Source: Oligoflexales bacterium (GTDB taxonomy: Bacteria > Bdellovibrionota_B > Oligoflexia > Oligoflexales > JALZUQ01). Taken from it: a stretch of DNA of 64,000 nucleotides. The position numbers and the translations under genes are program-made. Below the pieces are notes generated by a model. It was not told the DNA's origin. It did not search any database and saw only the letters and a list, made by a program, of their open reading frames with translations. Location of the stretch: NCBI GenBank assembly GCA_023301465.1, contig JALZUQ010000024.1, positions 42,291 to 106,290 of the forward strand, in the 5' to 3' direction. This document shows, in pieces, positions 27,222-37,100 of this stretch. Each line of letters begins with the position of its first letter. Positions within the stretch are counted from its first letter, which is position 1.

Positions 27222-27760
27222 ACACACCAGAAGAGTTGAAGCTTCCTCATGATGATTTCTCGGTTTTGCCTTTTGAATGGGGTTCTTGGGAATACTTACT
27301 GTTGATTGCAGCTGCTTCGGTGCTTGTATTGTTTATCTATTTAGGCGTTCGCTTTTATCAACGTTGGATGGACCGTGTAGATGAACAATCTCATTCTTTA
27401 TTACAACTACTAAGAAAAGAAGCAATGCAACTTCAGGTGGAAAGCCAAGTGACAGATGTAGATTATAGTCACCTGTATGGAGAGTTTAGTAGAATTTTAA
27501 GGTGCGGAATAGATGAAGCATACCAGACATCGTTGTCTGCTTGGAACTTTCGAGAAATTTCAGAGAACTCAGATTTTGTGAGTAAATATCTTGGTACTAG
27601 TACTCATAAGATTCTGGGTTTTTTGGGAAGAGCTGATAGGTGTATATATTCAGGGAACCATGTTGATATAACGATATTAAAACAAGATAAAAAACTAGTG
27701 GTAGAGACCATGGATCAGCTCTGCCAGCTAGAACAGAGTCGTTTGGAGGCAAAAAAATAA
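27218..27760 (+). CDS. DUF4381-type single-pass membrane protein
   Basis: 180 residues from GTG 27218, fixed by GGGAGG eight bases upstream; the open frame continues upstream inside the DUF58 gene but that part is an overlap artefact. There is one membrane segment near residues 24-44 ('YLLLIAAASVLVLFIYLGV') followed by a cytoplasmic helical domain. Position between DUF58 and the first VWA gene, size and topology fit DUF4381, a regular member of MoxR operons. It probably recruits cytoplasmic partners to the membrane VWA proteins; this is inference. It shares a base with the next start codon in TAATG. Confidence 0.82.
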   Translation: MNTPEELKLPHDDFSVLPFEWGSWEYLLLIAAASVLVLFIYLGVRFYQRWMDRVDEQSHSLLQLLRKEAMQLQVESQVTDVDYSHLYGEFSRILRCGIDEAYQTSLSAWNFREISENSDFVSKYLGTSTHKILGFLGRADRCIYSGNHVDITILKQDKKLVVETMDQLCQLEQSRLEAKK

Positions 27761-28740
27761 TGCATTTTGCTCATCCATATTTGTTTTTACTATTACTACT
27801 TCTGATACCTCTTTGGGTGTATTACTTTTCTTACCGTAAAAAAGGTGGTTTCTCATTTTCATCTCTTGCATTGTCTCAAATACGCAAGCAAGAACGTTGG
27901 AAGGTTAGATCTTTTGTCAGTTACGGTGATTTAATTTTCAAATCATTATTTTTCTTGATGCTTGTTTTTGTCATGGCTCGCCCTCAGCTTAAAAGAAGTG
28001 AAACCAAAAGAAAATCATCCGGGTTAGATATCGTACTTGCGGTAGATGCTTCGGAGAGTATGCGGCAACGAGATTATGTCATTGATCGTCAATATGCAAC
28101 GCGGATGGATGTCGTTCGTAAGGTGGTTGGTGAATTTGTGAAGCATAGGCCTAATGATCGTATTGGGTTGGTGGTCTTTGGAGATTTTGCATTTACGAGA
28201 TCTCCTTTAACCTTAGATCATGATGTGCTCCATGAGTACATTCAAGGTGTAGAAATTGGAGTTGCTGGCGGAAAGACAGCAATAGGAGATGCGATTGCTG
28301 TTGCTGTAAAGAGGATAAAAGATATCCCTTCTAAATCTAAGATCGTGATATTGCTCTCCGACGGTGAAGATAACTCAAGTGATATTTCGCCAACTGAGGC
28401 TGCACGTCTTGCCAAAACTTTAAAGACTAAGGTCTATACGGTAGGAATGGAGAGAGGCTCTCAAAACATGTTAAGTCGTTTTTCTGGGAGGTTTAGAGGC
28501 GACCATCTTACTGCACTAAAAGAGATTGCTGAGATTACTGATGCTAAGTTTTTCAGAGTGAATACCACTGAAAATTTGAGGGATGTGTATAAAGAGATTG
28601 ATCGCCTAGAAAAAACAGAAATAGAAACGAAGGAATTTATAGAGTTTGATGAAGCTTATTTTCCTTTTGCAGTTGCGGGTTTAGTGTTTTTTATCTTTGA
28701 TATATTATTTGGTTTGTCTCGATTTCGGAGGATACCGTGA
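27760..28740 (+). CDS. BatA/BatB-type membrane VWA protein (first copy)
   Basis: 326 residues from ATG 27760 with GGAGG upstream. The layout is typical of BatA/BatB: two N-terminal membrane segments (near 5-22 and 55-75), a VWA domain over ~90-290, and a C-terminal membrane segment ('FPFAVAGLVFFIFDILFGL'). The metal site is 'VLAVDASESM', DxSxS with Ser-Glu-Ser, plus an Asp in 'ILLSDGED'. The VWA domain faces the periplasm in known relatives. The stop overlaps the next gene's GTG start in GTGA. It is paired with a second VWA protein, as in batA-batB operons linked to oxidative-stress tolerance. Confidence 0.93.
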   Translation: MHFAHPYLFLLLLLLIPLWVYYFSYRKKGGFSFSSLALSQIRKQERWKVRSFVSYGDLIFKSLFFLMLVFVMARPQLKRSETKRKSSGLDIVLAVDASESMRQRDYVIDRQYATRMDVVRKVVGEFVKHRPNDRIGLVVFGDFAFTRSPLTLDHDVLHEYIQGVEIGVAGGKTAIGDAIAVAVKRIKDIPSKSKIVILLSDGEDNSSDISPTEAARLAKTLKTKVYTVGMERGSQNMLSRFSGRFRGDHLTALKEIAEITDAKFFRVNTTENLRDVYKEIDRLEKTEIETKEFIEFDEAYFPFAVAGLVFFIFDILFGLSRFRRIP

Positions 28741-29747
28741 ACTTCGAATATCTAAGATTATATTTTGTTTACGTTTTGTTCCTTACTCCTGTGATCATTT
28801 TTTTGGTTTTGATGGGATTAAAAAAACGTGAAAAGAGAATTCTATCTTTTCTTAACCTGCAAAATATAAAAACTGGTGTTCAATCTTCTGGGTTACGTAT
28901 CATTCCAGCTTTACTTTCTGGGCTAATGTTTATTTGCTTAGTACTTACGCTCACACAGCCTAGAACCTTAGATAAAGAAGAGGAGTCTGAGTCTAGAGGT
29001 GTTGATATTATGGTAGTGGTGGATGTATCTGCAAGTATGCTTGCAACAGATATTAACCCAAGCCGACTTGTGCAAGCAAAAAGGGAGATCATTGATCTAG
29101 TGAAAAGATTGGATGGTGATAGAGTGGGTCTCGTTGCTTTTGCGGGGCTTGCATTTGTTCATTGTCCACTCACATTAGACTATGATGCTTTTAAGGTTTT
29201 TGTGGATCAACTTGTACCTCAGTTAGTTCCTGCTCCCGGTCTTGATATTGAACGAGCAATTGATGTGAGTTTAGCTGCTTTAGCAGCTTCTGGGGAAGAA
29301 GGCAGTGAAGGGCAAGCAATTTTACTGATGTCTGATGGTGGAAATACAATGGGTGACCTTACTGCTGCGGGAACGAAAGCTAGCAAGAAAGGTGTTCCTA
29401 TTTATTCGATGGGGTTTGGATCTCCTTATGGGGCTCCTATTCCTGCTCAAAGAGGCGGTTTTCTAAAGGACAAAAACGGAAAAACTGCTTCAACAAAAAT
29501 CAATGAATCACCATTGAAATCTTTAGCAAATGATACTGGCGGAAAGTATGTGCGTTCAAACGGCGGTGATAGCGATATTGACTCGCTATATACAAGCGGG
29601 ATAAACGTTGATGTTAAAGACAGAAACTACGACAAAAAGAAACGCCAAAACTACCAAGAGTATTTTTATTATCTAGCAGCAATATGTCTTATGTTGTTTT
29701 TGTTGGATTTTTGGAATTCCTACAAGCCTAGGAGATTGCATGCATAA
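28737..29747 (+). CDS. BatA/BatB-type membrane VWA protein (second copy)
   Basis: 336 residues from GTG 28737 with GGAGG five bases upstream. It has the same layout as its upstream neighbour: two N-terminal membrane segments, VWA, and a C-terminal segment ('YYLAAICLMLFLLDFW'). The metal site is 'MVVVDVSASMLATD', with Thr and Asp partners in 'DRVGLVAFAG' and 'LLMSDGGNT'. 'ATDINPSRLVQAK' is typical of Bat VWA proteins. Together with the first copy it should form a membrane VWA pair served by MoxR. The last codons overlap the TPR gene's ATG at 29740. Confidence 0.93.
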   Translation: MNFEYLRLYFVYVLFLTPVIIFLVLMGLKKREKRILSFLNLQNIKTGVQSSGLRIIPALLSGLMFICLVLTLTQPRTLDKEEESESRGVDIMVVVDVSASMLATDINPSRLVQAKREIIDLVKRLDGDRVGLVAFAGLAFVHCPLTLDYDAFKVFVDQLVPQLVPAPGLDIERAIDVSLAALAASGEEGSEGQAILLMSDGGNTMGDLTAAGTKASKKGVPIYSMGFGSPYGAPIPAQRGGFLKDKNGKTASTKINESPLKSLANDTGGKYVRSNGGDSDIDSLYTSGINVDVKDRNYDKKKRQNYQEYFYYLAAICLMLFLLDFWNSYKPRRLHA

Positions 29748-30747
29748 TTTAAGTGTTTTCATTTTTTTTAGTGTGTGTCATTTGTGCTTTTGCTCGTCAA
29801 CGGTCTTTGCGTTTTCTTCGAATGCACATAAAAATTTTAATGAAAAAAAATACGAGCAAGCAGCTACGCAATTTGAGTCGCAAGTAAGGAGTCAAGACGT
29901 TGATTTTGATAATTACTTTAATGCAGGAGTGGCTTGGTCAAAACATAAAAGTTATGAGAAAGCAGTTAAATCGTTTTCACTAGCAAGTGAGTCTTTTGAT
30001 TTAGAGCTTCGTCGTAAAAGTTTATTTAATTTAGGAAATTCATTTGCCAGATTAAAAAAATATAAAGAAGCCATTACTTCCTATGAGTCTGCATTAACTA
30101 TAGATCCGAATAACAAAAAAATAAAAGAAAACTTAGAGTTTGTGAAAAAACTAGAGAATCAAACGAACCCCAAAGACCAGCAAAACAAGGACCAACAAAG
30201 CAAAGATCAGCAAAGCAAAGATCAGCAAAGCAAAGATCAGCAAAGCAAAGATCAGCAAAGCAAAGACCAACAAAGCAAAGACCAACAAAGCAAAGATCAG
30301 CAAAGCAAGGATCAACAAAGCAAAGACCAACAAAGCAAAGACCAACAAAGCAAAGATCAGCAAAGCAAAGACCAGCAAAGCAAGGACCAGCAAAGCAAGG
30401 ACCAGCAAAGCAAGGACCAGCAAAGCAAGGGCTCTGAAAAATCAGAAGAAAAAGAAGACTCTCGTAAAGAGTTTTCCGAAGGGAAAAAAGATGATGCAAA
30501 TCAAAAGAAGGAAGAAGCATCAAAAATCTCAGACAAGCAACAAAAAGCAGATAAGAGCCAAGATAAGAAAGATGCTAATCAAATTGTTTCAGAGTCAAAA
30601 AAGAATTCTATGCCAAAATCCACAGAGCAACGAGAAGCAGAACGTTATTTAAACCGTGTGAAAGAATATAAAAAAGGCTTCCAATACCGTCCAACTCGTC
30701 AAGAATACCGAAACTATCAACAAAAAAAGAAAGGAGATGTTTGGTGA
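29740..30747 (+). CDS. TPR protein with 17-copy KDQQS repeat (BatC-like)
   Basis: 335 residues from ATG 29740 with AGGAG five bases upstream. There is a signal peptide or N-terminal anchor (to ~residue 25), then two to three tetratricopeptide repeats over ~28-140 ('NYFNAGVAWSKHKSYEKAV', 'SLFNLGNSFARLKKYKEAI'). Residues 145-229 are 17 tandem pentapeptides Lys-Asp-Gln-Gln-Ser (the first ends in Asn). A Lys/Glu/Gln-rich stretch and a basic end follow. Position between the VWA pair and batD and the TPR fold match BatC. The repeat is encoded by a 15-bp tandem array, so its copy number may vary between strains. TPRs suggest protein binding in the periplasm. Confidence 0.9.
   Translation: MHNLSVFIFFSVCHLCFCSSTVFAFSSNAHKNFNEKKYEQAATQFESQVRSQDVDFDNYFNAGVAWSKHKSYEKAVKSFSLASESFDLELRRKSLFNLGNSFARLKKYKEAITSYESALTIDPNNKKIKENLEFVKKLENQTNPKDQQNKDQQSKDQQSKDQQSKDQQSKDQQSKDQQSKDQQSKDQQSKDQQSKDQQSKDQQSKDQQSKDQQSKDQQSKDQQSKDQQSKGSEKSEEKEDSRKEFSEGKKDDANQKKEEASKISDKQQKADKSQDKKDANQIVSESKKNSMPKSTEQREAERYLNRVKEYKKGFQYRPTRQEYRNYQQKKKGDVW
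30172..30426 (+). repeat. 15-bp tandem repeat, 17 copies, coding
   Basis: 255 bases made of 17 units of 15 bp, each encoding K-D-Q-Q-S (N in the first). Units differ only at synonymous or near-synonymous sites: Asp as gat or gac, Gln as cag or caa, Lys as aaa or aag. Variants recur in blocks, which suggests duplication of multi-unit segments. Confidence 0.97.
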
Positions 30748-32522
30748 AGTTTTTTAATTTACTTTTTATCTTATTTTTGTCTTCTCCCGTAATTGCTGGG
30801 CAAGTGTCTTCTAGAGTCAACTTAAGTGAGGGAACCCTAGATGATAACTTTGTATTGAGCATTGAAGTAGAGGGTTCAGCCGTCAGTAGGCCTCAAGTTC
30901 CCGCTGACTACCAAGGCGTAGTGTTTCAGGCAATGGGCACATCAAGCTCTTATTCCAACATTAACGGTGTGACAAAAAACACAACAACATATAACTATCA
31001 ATTAAGTTTCGAGAAAGCAGGTACCTATACAGTTCCAAGTATTTTTACGAAGATTGATTCAAAGCTAGAAAAAACACTGCCCATAAAGTTAAAAGTCTTG
31101 CTACCATCTAATGCTATTGCAGATAAATCTGGGAAACAGCATCCTCCTATGTATATAGAGAGGTCCTTCGACAAAAAAGAAGTATATATTGGAGATTACA
31201 TTGTATCTAAGGTAAAAATTTACACTCGAATCCCACTGCATACAACAGGGTATGAGTATGTAGATACTCCCGGATTTCAGATAAAAGAAATCAAAGGTGC
31301 TAGGTCATCTTCAAGAGTCATCAAGGGGCATACATATAAGATCTTTGAAATAACTGCGATATTGACTCTTTCTAAGGTTGGGGCTTTCACTGTGAAACCA
31401 TATAAATTGACAGTCTCAATTCCTCAAAAGCAGCGAAGAAGAAATCGCAAAGATCCATTTGATGATTTTTTTGATGATCGTATGATGCAAGATTTTTTTG
31501 GAAGAAGAAGATCTCAAAAAGTCATTTCATCTAACAGGATTAATGTAAAAGTACTTGACCTTCCGAAAGCAAATCAACCCAGTGACTTTTCAGGTGTAAT
31601 TGGAGACCTTCAAGTAAGTGTTAAGCCGCCAACAGGAAAGTTAATAACGGGAGAAAATGTAAACCTAGATGTGGAGCTGTTTGGAGATATCCGGTTAGAC
31701 GGTGTTACTTTAGATGGTGTAAAACTGAACCCTTCTTTTAAGGTTTATCCATCTGAGGGTTCCGGTGAAGATGAGTATCACCACGGTGGAATTCGTGGAA
31801 AAAAACTTTTTAGTTACGGGATTGTGCCAACAAAGCCTGGTAAGTTAGATATGGGGACTGTCGAAGTTTCATATTTTGATCCAAAGTCAAAGTCTTATAA
31901 ACGAATAAAAAAGCCCCTTGGTGTTTTTGATGTAGCAGGGAAAGATCTTTCCGATCCGTCTACTCCATTAACATCAGCTAAGTCTGAGGCTGCCACAAAG
32001 AATCCTCCTAGAGTCGAATCACCTAAAGAATTTAAAAGTGTGAAACCGTTAGACTTCGATCAAATGGTGACCGATGGTTTTTGGTCTCAGGCACGTCGAT
32101 GGTTGCCCTATGTAGCGTTTGGTTTTCCTTTATTTATCTTCTTCTTATTTGGAGTGAACCACTGGGGACCAAATTTTAAATCAAGGTTTTTAAGTGCTAA
32201 AAAATCGAAGCATGATTGGAGGAAGTTTGAAGAAAAATGGAAGCAAACTATTCAATCAAAAGATCCAAAAGATTGCTACCAACTAGCGACACACTTTTTA
32301 GAAGAGTTGTGTTTTGAAAGTATGAAAACAAAAAATTATTTTGAGATTCAAAGCTACCTTAAGAAAACAGGCTTCTCATCATCAGATGAGATTGTCAGTG
32401 ATTTAAAAAACCTGGATAAAATAATATATGGTCAAGGGGCTGAAGATAATCTAGGCAGGATTAAGTCAGATTTATATACTCACTTGAAAGAGCTTTATGC
32501 TTTTGTTGAGAAAGGAAAGTAA
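30744..32522 (+). CDS. batD: BatD family protein
   Basis: 592 residues from GTG 30744; GGAG lies seven bases upstream. The neighbouring TTG at 30741 is less well placed. A signal peptide is cut near VIA, residue 19. The large periplasmic part is beta-rich with the repeated immunoglobulin-like strands of BatD ('VSRVNLSEGTLDDNFVLSI', 'LPIKLKVLLPS', 'GTVEVSYFDPKSKSYKRI'). An Arg/Asp-rich insert lies near 230-260. One membrane segment sits near 450 ('YVAFGFPLFIFFLFGV'), followed by a helical cytoplasmic tail. BatD belongs to operons linked to aerotolerance and envelope stress; its biochemical role is not established. Start overlaps the TPR gene stop. Confidence 0.93.
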   Translation: MKFFNLLFILFLSSPVIAGQVSSRVNLSEGTLDDNFVLSIEVEGSAVSRPQVPADYQGVVFQAMGTSSSYSNINGVTKNTTTYNYQLSFEKAGTYTVPSIFTKIDSKLEKTLPIKLKVLLPSNAIADKSGKQHPPMYIERSFDKKEVYIGDYIVSKVKIYTRIPLHTTGYEYVDTPGFQIKEIKGARSSSRVIKGHTYKIFEITAILTLSKVGAFTVKPYKLTVSIPQKQRRRNRKDPFDDFFDDRMMQDFFGRRRSQKVISSNRINVKVLDLPKANQPSDFSGVIGDLQVSVKPPTGKLITGENVNLDVELFGDIRLDGVTLDGVKLNPSFKVYPSEGSGEDEYHHGGIRGKKLFSYGIVPTKPGKLDMGTVEVSYFDPKSKSYKRIKKPLGVFDVAGKDLSDPSTPLTSAKSEAATKNPPRVESPKEFKSVKPLDFDQMVTDGFWSQARRWLPYVAFGFPLFIFFLFGVNHWGPNFKSRFLSAKKSKHDWRKFEEKWKQTIQSKDPKDCYQLATHFLEELCFESMKTKNYFEIQSYLKKTGFSSSDEIVSDLKNLDKIIYGQGAEDNLGRIKSDLYTHLKELYAFVEKGK

Positions 32523-32523
32523 G

Positions 32524-33252
32524 TTGATTGCAAATTTGCGAATCTTCAACAAGTTATGTCTTCTGCTGATGATTGGGTGTGTGCTTTCACTGAACCTAAA
32601 AGCTGAAGAACTGCTTAAAAATCGACAGATTAATGCTGAAGACTTAAGAAAACCTCAGAAATTGGCAAAGTTATCTGAGTATTTTGCAAAAAATGAACTA
32701 TGGATGCCTAGTTACTTAAGTAATATTTTTGCTCGCAAGCTTGCACCAGAATCAAAAGTGCTTTTTCAAAACTCATTGTTTCTTTCAAAGAGACTTGGCC
32801 TTGAAAATGGCGTTAGTGATTTATGTGGCTCAAATGCTTGGAATATATTTCATCATTGGTTTTTTGAAGTACTAATTTTTTTAATGAGCGTATTTTTGTG
32901 TCTTTGGATGTGCTATTTCTTTCAATGGCTAGAGCCTTCGGGTCTAAAGTTTGTTTGGGTTTCTGGTGCTTTAACTCTATTTTTAGCTGCATTTGCTCTT
33001 TATTCACATCAGATATCACCGGGGGTTTTATCCGTAGATAAGAGTGCTCTTACTTATGCTCAACCAACAGATGTTGAAGAGGGCGGTCCCACTGAAGAAA
33101 GAGTCTATGTTGTGCTGGGTGAGACACCAAATTGGTTTAAAGTGCATGGATTAAAAAACACAACAAATATTGTGTGGATGAAAAAAAGTTCAGGATATTT
33201 TTTTGAGAGTGGGCAAAGCATTTGCCATGATTGGAGTTTAAGTGACAAGTAG
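32524..33252 (+). CDS. BatE-like membrane protein with SH3-like end
   Basis: 242 residues from TTG 32524, chosen because AAAGGA lies seven bases upstream and the longer frame overlaps batD. The signal peptide or anchor covers residues 8-30. Two further membrane segments lie near 115-165 ('FFEVLIFLMSVFLCLWMCYF' and the following one). The C-terminal ~70 residues resemble a bacterial SH3 domain ('VYVVLGETPNWFKVHG...IVWMKKSSGYF'). BatE proteins combine TPR, membrane segments and SH3; here the TPR part is short or absent. It is the last Bat gene; the pyrE start overlaps its final codons. Confidence 0.75.
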   Translation: MIANLRIFNKLCLLLMIGCVLSLNLKAEELLKNRQINAEDLRKPQKLAKLSEYFAKNELWMPSYLSNIFARKLAPESKVLFQNSLFLSKRLGLENGVSDLCGSNAWNIFHHWFFEVLIFLMSVFLCLWMCYFFQWLEPSGLKFVWVSGALTLFLAAFALYSHQISPGVLSVDKSALTYAQPTDVEEGGPTEERVYVVLGETPNWFKVHGLKNTTNIVWMKKSSGYFFESGQSICHDWSLSDK

Positions 33253-33901
33253 ATTATTAGATATTCTGTTAGATAGTCGTGCATTAAGATTTGGAAAGTT
33301 TCAAACGAAAGCCGGTCGCCAATCTCCATATTTTATAAACTTTGGTGATGTTTGTTATGGGCATCACTTTTCTGAGCTTTGCAGAATGTTTGCAAACAAG
33401 ATAAAAGACTCAGGTTTATCTTCTAAAATTCTTTATGGTCCAGCATATAAGGGTATTCCTTTAGCTGCAGGTGTTTCTCTTGTTCTTGCTGAGTCATCTC
33501 AGCAATACCAGTTTGCATATAATCGCAAAGAGGCAAAGAAACATGGAGAAGGGGGGAACTTTGTGGGAGCAAAGTTTCAGTCTGGTGATAAAGTTATTAT
33601 TGTTGAGGATGTGCTCACTGGAGGAACCAGTATTCGTGAAAGCTGTGAGATGCTTAGTGCTGTAGGAGTAACCATTGAAGGAATCGTGATAGCTCTCGAT
33701 AGGCAAGAACGTGGCAAAGGATCCAAAAGTGCTAGGGAAGAGCTTCAAGATAGCTTAAAGATACCCGTTATCGCCATTCAAACAATGTCTGAGCTTTTAA
33801 CAGACTTAAAGTCCTTACCACACACAGCACAGCCTTCAGAGAATGAGTGGAAGTTTATACAAGATTACCGCTCTCAATGGGGAAGCACTACGTCTTCTTA
33901 G
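33242..33901 (+). CDS. pyrE: Orotate phosphoribosyltransferase
   Basis: 219 residues from GTG 33242 with GGAG upstream, overlapping the previous gene by 11 bases. The enzyme joins orotate to PRPP to form OMP (pyrimidine synthesis). Motifs: 'GKFQTKAGRQSPYFINFG', 'YGPAYKGIPLA', 'FAYNRKEAKKHGEGG' (the flexible catalytic loop) and the PRPP-binding 'VIIVEDVLTGGTSIRE'. Length is normal. Its place at the end of a Bat stress operon is unusual and may reflect simple co-transcription. A weak hairpin (33957-33977) lies downstream, but no T run follows. Confidence 0.96.
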   Translation: MTSRLLDILLDSRALRFGKFQTKAGRQSPYFINFGDVCYGHHFSELCRMFANKIKDSGLSSKILYGPAYKGIPLAAGVSLVLAESSQQYQFAYNRKEAKKHGEGGNFVGAKFQSGDKVIIVEDVLTGGTSIRESCEMLSAVGVTIEGIVIALDRQERGKGSKSAREELQDSLKIPVIAIQTMSELLTDLKSLPHTAQPSENEWKFIQDYRSQWGSTTSS

Positions 33902-34117
33902 GAATGCTGGCATTTGTATTTCAGTATTAGAAAAACAGATGTTCAAATACCAAGCAAGCCGAGTTGGCCAACTGGCTAATTTCACTTATTTCTTTAAATT
34001 CAGACAATTAGGCTTCTTATTATTTTAGCAGTTGGCAAAAATAATTTGTGGAATCACAAAATTAGTTTTATTTATATAGCAGAAACACACAAACAGAATG
34101 CTTTTTAAGAGGTCTTC

Positions 34118-37100
34118 ATGCCAAAAGTTTATCTTGCTATATCTTTACTCGTGCTTTTCAGTACCTCTGTTTTTGCATCTGAAGAGGATGATTTCCCTAA
34201 GGTAAAAAAACCTAAATACAAACGTCCTCAAAACGGGAAATTATTTCTGCCGGGAGAGAGCAATCTGGATAGTCTTCCTGACGACATAAGAAATGCTTTA
34301 GCTGGTGCAGATATAGACCTTGATGAAATCGATGACATCGTCAGAAATAAAAACGGAGACACACTTGCAGATAAACTTAAGAGATATAGAAAATACTTAG
34401 ATAGTAAACTAAAAGGCCAAGAAGAAGTTAAACAAGCATTTTTAAAATTGATGAAGCAGCGTTTTGTCATTGGAACACACGATATAAGCCCTGCGGTTTT
34501 TTTCTTAGTGGGGATGCCTGCAAACGGTAAAGATACCGCTGCTATTGCATTAACAAATATGTTTAATCAAAGTTTCAATGGTCATCAAGAACATCTGTAT
34601 TATATGCCTACTGCTAAAACTGTTGCGATGGCTTGGAAGATGTTCGGTTCTGCAACTGGCTATATGGGTTCGGGTGATATATCTCCTCTTATCAAGTGGG
34701 TAGTGAAGCATTCTGGAGGCAAGTATAAGTTGGTTAAAGGCCAAACTGAAAAAGTAGAGCTAAATCCTGATTTTGTTTCTTTTGATAAGCCATTACAGGG
34801 GTATTTTTCTCCACATAAAGCAGTTGTCTTTGCCGATGAGCTTCATGACTGGAGTGCTTCAGCAAAAAATGATTTATTAAAAAAAGCAATTGAGACAGGG
34901 TATTTTACTATAAATAACCCGAATGGTGGTGTGGACCATTTAAAAGTCCCCATAACTTTTGTGCTTGCATCCAATGATGCTATCGAACTTGTTAGTTATA
35001 GGGATGCAAATGGTAATCGTAGGGGTAAACCTTTGAGCTTTTCAGAACTTAAGAAGAACTGGGATGGAGTTCACTCCGATAAAATTGCTATTCGTGCTGC
35101 CATCTCCAAAAAAAATGACACGCGTAATGATAAAGGAACCTCTGAAGAGTTTTTGAATCGAATACCTTCTAATAGACTCTTACTTATGGAACCTTTGAGT
35201 CCTGAAGTTTTAGCAGAAATCGCTTCTGAAAAACTAGAGGCTTTAGCGTTGAAGCTAAGGTTGAGTAACGGTATCTACGGTCAAATCAGAGTCCATTTTG
35301 AGCCAAGTGTATCTAAGCTTGTTTCTACGTATGACTATAATCCAGAAGAAGCAGCAAGGCATTTAAGCTCAAATATTTTAGAGTTGGTAGAGAGTCATTT
35401 TTATGACCATGTCGCTGAATTTTCAGTTTTAAAAGAATCAAGACCTTTTGGAATGATATATGTCGGTGTTGATGATGACTTAAACTTAACTTTAAAATTT
35501 ACTGATCATGAAGAAACGTTTAAAACTGTTACAGTTGCAATTAATAGTCCTATTAAAGGGAAAGCTCTCTTAGCATCCTCTGGGTTGTCTGAACTGCAAA
35601 ATATTTATAGTGAGCTTGTAGAAAATGTATTTGGAATTGAAGACATTGCTAAACGCCTCACAAAAAGCGTTATTGAACGCGAATATTTAAAACAAAAGAA
35701 AAAAGACAATACACCAGCAGCAGTCTCTATGTTTTTAGGATTGTCTTCTACAGGAAAAACAGAAACGGCCAAAGTATTCTCCAAAAAAATGGGCAACTAC
35801 TGGAATCAAACAGGAGAGCTTTTACTCACGATTGATTTTAGTAATGTTCAAACTATTCACCAACTACGTGAGAAAATATTAGGAACGAAAAACCCATTTG
35901 GTCAAATTGAGCCATCGGAATTCATGCAGCATTACGATAAGTACCAGGGTCATGCGGTTTTTGTCTTTGACGAAGCCTCGAATGCTCCAAAAGAGTTATT
36001 GAGAGGTCTTTATGATATTTTTAGAGAGGCGGAGGTAAATACTTTTGCGGATGGAAAACCTCGATCTATGTCTAATGTCTATATTTTTATGACGGGAAAC
36101 GTTGGAGAAGAGTGGTATCAAAATATTCCAAAGGATATCCCACCTCAAGAGCTTATGAATGCATACATGCAAGCTTATAAAGCCGCATATAAAAATCCAG
36201 CGGTTCGTCGTAAAACCTTACTGACTGCTTTTACAGATGCTTTAATCAATAGAGTAGGTGACGAAAACATCTATTTCTTTTCTCCTTTAGAATACGAGTC
36301 TATTCGAAAGCTTGCGATGCACAAACTTCGTCAGATGTTTGCGAAAGACCTAAGTGGAGAGGGTGGTTGGGATATTAAGTTTTCTGATGAGGATAGTCTG
36401 GATCAGTTTTTAGATTTTATTGAGTTAGAAATGTTTTCAGTAGCGGAGCAGGGTGCTTCGATTGAGCATGCGATTAAGAAAGAACTGAGACCTCTTGTGA
36501 TAGAGGCTTTACTTGAAAATAATGTTCCTCAAGGCACAAAAGTAGAGATCAAATATAGTTCGGTGTTGGAACTAGCCAGTGATAACAGTAGCTCATACCA
36601 AAAAGGCCTCCAATTATCTCTAAGAACTCGAAGCAATCAATCATTCAATATGGTGCTAAAGGGCCAAAAACGAATGAAAGATATGCCAGAGAACAAACAA
36701 ATCATGCTTGCTACGGCGTACCATGAAGTTGGGCATGAGATTGTAAGACAAGCACTGCTTTCAGATAAGTTCGAGCCACGTAGGATTTTGATTTTACCGG
36801 GTGTCGGAAACATTGGTGGTGAGATGATTCGCTATGCAGGTCTTGCAGAGTCAGAAATGACTGAGAAAGCCTCATATACAAAAGCATTTATTCTTAAGAG
36901 AATGGCCGCTCTGATGGCTGGTGCAGTCGCAGAAGATATGATTTCAGGAAAACATGGGGCTGGAATTAGTAACGACATTAAAAGAGCTTCTAATCTTGCA
37001 AGGTCTGCAGTCTTATTCTATGGGTTGGAGTCTGAGGAGTGGGGTTGGCAGTCTTTTGAATCAAAAGGTGCTTCGATGGCAGAGATTTTATCAAGGCTTG

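Noticed and set aside
30172..30426. Regular repeats that might be a CRISPR array
   Set aside because: Units are 15 bp, directly adjacent, in frame and coding; there are no spacers and no cas genes.
30098..30523. Long minus-strand open frames rich in Cys, Phe, Leu over the repeat
   Set aside because: They only mirror the 15-bp repeat of the TPR gene on the other strand and lack start signals.
33957..33977. Hairpin after pyrE as terminator
   Set aside because: Bulged 8-bp stem and no T run.
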